NCBI RefSeq assembly: GCF_030128825.1
Contig: NZ_CP119127.1
Coordinates: 2,790,001 to 2,854,000, forward strand
DNA length: 64,000 bases
Direction of reading: 5' to 3'
DNA from: Sphingobium sp. WTD-1
GTDB lineage: Bacteria > Pseudomonadota > Alphaproteobacteria > Sphingomonadales > Sphingomonadaceae
Shown here: piece after piece, positions 60,447 through 64,000 of the stretch
Layout: every line of letters begins with the position of its first letter
Numbering within the stretch: the first letter of the stretch is position 1
The notes under the pieces: generated by a model
The model's input: only the letters and a program-made list of their open reading frames with translations
Database searches by the model: none
Told to the model about the DNA's origin: nothing
Translations under genes and position numbers: made by a program

Positions 60447-60454
60447 GTTTGGTT

Positions 60455-60979
60455 TCAGGCTGGCGTGCCGTCGGTCCATTCGGATCGCAGCATCCGCATG
60501 ATCGCGGTATCCCATCGCGCATCGCCGACCCGGACGGAGGACAGGCGGATGCCTTCGGTCACGAAGCCCAGCCGCTCATAGCTGCGGATGGCGGGCCGGT
60601 TCCAGGCATAGACATTGAGTTCCAGCCGCTCGATCGCATCGAAGGCAAAGGCGCTGGCGAGCGCAAGGCGCAACATCGGCACCGCTAGGCCCCGGCCCCT
60701 CGCATCGGGCGCAATCGCGACCCGGCCCAGCGTGGCATTGCCGTTGCGCCAGTCGAAGGCGATCTGGACATGGCCGACCAGTCGATCGCCGTCCTGCGCC
60801 ATCCAGCACAGGCGCGCGGGCGGATCGCTGCGTCCTTCGTCCAGCATCCCAGCCATCTGTTCGTCGGACAGTGGGAAATGGACATAGGGCCCGCCCCACT
60901 GAACGACGTCCGCGTCGCTGCCGAACCAGCCGGACAGGGTGGAGTAATGATCGGGGGTGAAGGGAAGGAGATGGAGCAT
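60455..60979 (-). CDS. GNAT acetyltransferase (RimJ/RimL type), 174 aa
   Basis: The acetyl-CoA binding motif is RVAIAPDARGRGLAVPMLRL (Q/RxxGxG/A variant). LELNVYAWNRPAIRSYERLG follows and VTEGIRLSSVRVGDARW closes it. ATG 60979 opens MLHLLPFTPDHYSTLSGWFG. It transfers an acetyl group to an amine on an unknown small molecule or protein. It converges on the F0 operon. Confidence 0.88.
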   Translation of the reverse strand: MLHLLPFTPDHYSTLSGWFGSDADVVQWGGPYVHFPLSDEQMAGMLDEGRSDPPARLCWMAQDGDRLVGHVQIAFDWRNGNATLGRVAIAPDARGRGLAVPMLRLALASAFAFDAIERLELNVYAWNRPAIRSYERLGFVTEGIRLSSVRVGDARWDTAIMRMLRSEWTDGTPA

Positions 60980-61049
60980 GGGGCGGTCATAGGCGCGCCA
61001 GCCTGGGGAGCGCCACGGCCGGTTGTTTGAAGGTGGCGCGGTCCGCGGA

Positions 61050-61964
61050 TCAGACGAAGATGCTGTTCCAGTCCTGTTTCATGCTGACCAGGGTAAGGCC
61101 ATAATCCACGGCCTTGTCCAGCGCCTCGGCTAGGGGGCTCAGGAAGAAATCCCGATCATAGGCAAATTCCCGAACGGCATCGTCATGATGCAGCAGCAGA
61201 GCCAGTCGTGGCCCCGGTCCGGTCTTCACATAGCGGAGCATGGCCAGGTCGCCGTCCGAATTGCCGAAGGCAAGGATCGGGCGACGGCCGATGTGAAGGG
61301 CGATATTCTGCGGTTTGGCCTCGCGGTCGTCGAAACAGTGGAGTTCGGGCAGCTTGACAAGCTGCGCGACGCCATCACCGTCGATTTCGAACCGCGTGCG
61401 AAGGCTGGAGCCGATCACCTGTTCGGGCGGAATGCCATAAACCTCTTCGGCGAAGGCGCGCATCAGGTCGAGCCCGCCGCCCGAGACGATATAGGTCTTG
61501 AAATCATGGGCGCGTAGAAAATCGAGCAATTCGATCTGCGGGCGATAGACGCATCGGGTGAAGAGGCGGTCGAGCAGGGGGTGATGTGCGGTGGCGAGCC
61601 AGTCGCGTGCGATCCTGTCAAATTCGTCTTCGGTCGCACCCGCATGCTCACGGGCGGCAACCTCCAGCAGCCCTAGCTTCCCGAATGCCTTCATCGCCGG
61701 CATGTTCTGCTCGACATAGGCCTTGAAAGGCTGTTGCTGCGCCAGTTCCGGTTCCTGTGCGATCAGCTTTGCGCGCAGCATGCGGCTGAACAGGAACTGG
61801 GTCTGAAGTGGCTGTTCGGCCCAGAGCGTGCCGTCATTGTCGAAGGTGGCGATGCGCTGCGGGGCGGGGACGTGCTCCGGTCCCGAGCCGGTCACGCGGG
61901 CGACGAAATCCAGGATCGCAGCCTTGGCAGGTCCGTCATTCCAGGACGGCAGGGGATCGGGCAT
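61050..61964 (-). CDS. HAD-family phosphatase, 304 aa
   Basis: HAD motif I is TFDNDGTLWAEQ, motif II is TYIVSGGG, motif III lysine is in DREAKPQN, and motif IV is FGNSDGDLAML. A large cap lies between motifs I and II. ATG 61964 follows AAGGAGCCAGTC; the frame to 62087 overlaps a gene-free stretch and is not used. Substrate unknown. Confidence 0.88.
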   Translation of the reverse strand: MPDPLPSWNDGPAKAAILDFVARVTGSGPEHVPAPQRIATFDNDGTLWAEQPLQTQFLFSRMLRAKLIAQEPELAQQQPFKAYVEQNMPAMKAFGKLGLLEVAAREHAGATEDEFDRIARDWLATAHHPLLDRLFTRCVYRPQIELLDFLRAHDFKTYIVSGGGLDLMRAFAEEVYGIPPEQVIGSSLRTRFEIDGDGVAQLVKLPELHCFDDREAKPQNIALHIGRRPILAFGNSDGDLAMLRYVKTGPGPRLALLLHHDDAVREFAYDRDFFLSPLAEALDKAVDYGLTLVSMKQDWNSIFV

Positions 61965-62106
61965 GACTGGCTCCTTCGCGCTTGGACGTCCGGTGATTGG
62001 ACCGGGACGGCAGAGCGGGAGCAATCGGGGTTTCCCCCGGAAAGAGACGGGCATGGCCCGCAGTCGGGGCGAATGGCGGCTGGCCATTCGCCCCTTTGCC
62101 TGACGA

Positions 62107-63159
62107 TCAGGCGGCCAGCGTGGCGTTGTCGATCACGAAACGATATTTGACGTCGCTCTTCTGCATGCGAGCGTAGGCGTCTTCGATGTCCTGGATGCGG
62201 ATCATCTCGATATCGGCGACGATGCCCTTTTCAGCACAGAAGTCGAGCATCTCCTGCGTTTCGGCGATACCACCGATCAGCGAGCCGGCAATGCTGCGGC
62301 GCTTGAAGATCAGCGCGCCGACATTGGGCGAGGGGTGGGCATGCTCGGGCACGCCGACCAGCGTCATCGTCCCGTTGCGCTTCAGCAGGGTGGTGAAGGC
62401 GTCGAGATTATGGCTTGCCGCGACCGTATTCAGGATGAAGTCGAAGCTGTTGGCATGGGCCTGCATCTCTTCGGCATTGCGCGAGACGACGACTTCGTCG
62501 GCGCCCAGGTCCAGCGCATCCTGGCGCTTGGATTCCGAGGTGGTGAAGGCGACCACCTTGGCGCCCATGGCATGGGCCAGCTTGATGCCCATATGGCCCA
62601 GGCCGCCAATGCCGACGATGCCGACCTTCTGGCCTGGCCCGACCTTCCAGTGGCGCAGCGGTGAGTAGGTAGTGATGCCGGCGCACAGCAGCGGCGCCAC
62701 GGCGGCGAGTTGATCGGCGGGGTGGCTGATCTTCAGGACGAACTTGTCCTTCACCACGATATTCTGCGAATAGCCGCCCAGCGTGTGGCCCGGCGCATCA
62801 TCAGTCTTGCCGTTATAGGTGCCGACAAAGCCGCTCTCGCAATATTGCTCCAGCCCCTCGTCGCAGGAGGCGCAGCCCTGGCAGCTATCGACCATGCAGC
62901 CGACGCCGACCGTGTCGCCTACCTTGAAGGCGCTGACATGATCGCCGACCGCAGTCACATGGCCGACGATCTCATGGCCGGGAACGCAGGGATAGAGGGT
63001 GCCGTCCCATTCGGAACGGACCTGGTGCAGGTCCGAATGGCAGACGCCGCAATAGGCGATATCGATCGCGACATCATGCGGGCCGACGGCGCGGCGTTCG
63101 ATGTCGAGGGCTTCGAGCGGCTTGTCGGCGGCGTTGGCGCCATAGGCTTTGGTGGCCAT
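62107..63159 (-). CDS. Zinc-dependent NAD(P) alcohol dehydrogenase, 350 aa
   Basis: Catalytic zinc ligands: CGVCHSD and GHE. Structural zinc cysteines: VDSCQGCASCDEGLEQYC. The nucleotide-binding glycines are GIGGLGHMG. This layout belongs to the cinnamyl-alcohol/YahK-like branch, which reduces diverse aldehydes with NADPH. It begins MATKAYGANAADKPLEALDI. Divergent from uvrC. Confidence 0.92.
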   Translation of the reverse strand: MATKAYGANAADKPLEALDIERRAVGPHDVAIDIAYCGVCHSDLHQVRSEWDGTLYPCVPGHEIVGHVTAVGDHVSAFKVGDTVGVGCMVDSCQGCASCDEGLEQYCESGFVGTYNGKTDDAPGHTLGGYSQNIVVKDKFVLKISHPADQLAAVAPLLCAGITTYSPLRHWKVGPGQKVGIVGIGGLGHMGIKLAHAMGAKVVAFTTSESKRQDALDLGADEVVVSRNAEEMQAHANSFDFILNTVAASHNLDAFTTLLKRNGTMTLVGVPEHAHPSPNVGALIFKRRSIAGSLIGGIAETQEMLDFCAEKGIVADIEMIRIQDIEDAYARMQKSDVKYRFVIDNATLAA

Positions 63160-63401
63160 GGGGATGTCCCTTTGCTTGAGGTTCGCGGTGTGCAGGGCAG
63201 ATATGCCCCTCCGCTGCTATTCTTGGATGGGCGCGAGCCAGGGGATGACCTGCGCCTGTCCCATGTAGGAAGTCGACAGGCTGTTGATTAGGCCGGCTTT
63301 CGGTAACACAGCCATGAATGGCAATCATGAATGGCGATGTTGGCCGCCCTTTGTTCCACACCGCCATTGCGATCCGCGCCGGTGCCGCTATCTCTGCGGC
63401 C

Positions 63402-64000
63402 ATGTCGCAGCCGCAATCCCCCGACCGTTTCAACGAAGACAAGGCGACCTATACCGTCACCGGTAGCCAGCCCGACATCGATGCGGGCGTGGAGGCGATC
63501 CGCACGACGCTGAAGACGCTGCCGACCCGGCCCGGCGTCTATCGGATGCAGGATGCGCGCGGCGATGTTCTTTATGTCGGCAAGGCGCGGGCGCTGAAGA
63601 ACCGGGTGGCCAACTATACCCAGGTCGACCGGCTGCCGAACCGGCTGCGGCGCATGGTGGCGCAGACGCGCAGCATGACGATCGTCACCACCAACAGCGA
63701 GGCCGAAGCGCTGCTGCTGGAGGCGCAGCTCATCAAGCGCTACCGCCCGCCCTATAATGTCCTGCTGCGCGACGACAAAAGCTTCCCCTTCATCCTGTTG
63801 CGCGAGGATCATGATTTTCCCCGCGTGCAGAAGCATCGCGGCGCGCGCAAATATAAGGGGCGCTATTATGGCCCCTTCGCCAGCGCCGGATCGGTGACGC
63901 GGACGATCAACGCACTCCAGAAGCTGTTCCTGCTGCGGTCCTGTACCGACAGCTTCTTCGCCAATCGTTCGCGGCCCTGCCTGTTGTATCAGATCAAGCG
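63402..64000 (+). CDS. uvrC: Excinuclease ABC subunit C (UvrC), N-terminal part
   Basis: The reading frame from ATG 63402 begins [20 protein letters not shown] and contains the GIY-YIG nuclease pattern: [20 protein letters not shown], then [12 protein letters not shown], and [20 protein letters not shown] with [15 protein letters not shown]. The gene runs off the right edge, so only about 200 of roughly 640 residues are present. UvrC makes the dual incisions in nucleotide excision repair. Confidence 0.93.
   Translation, partial: MSQPQSPDRFNEDKATYTVTGSQPDIDAGVEAIRTTLKTLPTRPGVYRMQDARGDVLYVGKARALKNRVANYTQVDRLPNRLRRMVAQTRSMTIVTTNSEAEALLLEAQLIKRYRPPYNVLLRDDKSFPFILLREDHDFPRVQKHRGARKYKGRYYGPFASAGSVTRTINALQKLFLLRSCTDSFFANRSRPCLLYQIK

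Noticed and set aside
1..64000. CRISPR arrays, riboswitches or rRNA genes
   Set aside because: No regularly spaced direct repeats and no rRNA-like sequence were seen on reading the window.

Overview
The window looks like a high-GC alphaproteobacterial chromosome, most likely a sphingomonad (Sphingobium/Sphingomonas type). The evidence is the separate F0 ATP synthase cluster atpI-atpB-atpE-b'-b, the ydbH-ynbE-ydbL cluster, a SapC-family gene, RcnB- and EF-hand-type small exported proteins, and a mobilisation module of the DUF736/DUF2493/MobF kind. No species can be named from sequence reading alone.

Layout. (1) 1-10.8 kb: a compact locus that I read as a candidate defence or DNA-processing system. 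It holds a DUF4062 protein, an 86-aa ubiquitin-like protein and a TM0106-type RecB-like nuclease/helicase on the minus strand. Divergent from these are a WYL-domain regulator, a 78-aa protein, an SbcD-like phosphoesterase, an SbcC/YhaN-like ATPase and a 190-aa unknown. Three copies of one palindrome (GGTGACAG-N3-CTGTCACC type) lie in front of the transcription units, consistent with control by the WYL protein. (2) 10.8-17.2 kb: a thioesterase, a DMT transporter and a three-gene unknown membrane/lipoprotein operon whose last gene is cut by a complete 905-bp IS5-family element. The two gene pieces rejoin in frame. (3) 17.2-28.6 kb: an envelope/stress block with an RcnB-like protein, a histidine kinase and response regulator, an EF-hand protein, a tripartite RND efflux operon, and an unknown four-gene operon with a strong leader hairpin. 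(4) 28.8-36 kb: a degraded stretch, then three tyrosine-recombinase genes plus a small HTH/coiled-coil protein, resembling a Tn554-like or recombinase-trio transposition module. (5) 36.1-47.5 kb: an integrated mobilisable element with HU, DUF736, two DUF2493 paralogues, a candidate oriT, a ribbon-helix-helix protein, a VirD4/TraD coupling protein, a MobF relaxase-helicase, a lytic transglycosylase and an AlpA-like DNA-binding protein. No mating-pore genes are seen.

(6) 47.7-64 kb: a tRNA-Glu(CTC) whose 3' end faces the element marks the likely island boundary. Beyond it is ordinary core genome: SapC, an FAD-linked oxidase, a DEAD-box helicase, a VOC protein, radC, ydbH-ynbE-ydbL, the F0 ATP synthase genes, GNAT, HAD, a zinc alcohol dehydrogenase and the start of uvrC, which runs off the window.

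The most interesting candidate for an undescribed system is the WYL-regulated locus at 172-10765. Function there is inferred from domain content and shared operator sites, not demonstrated.
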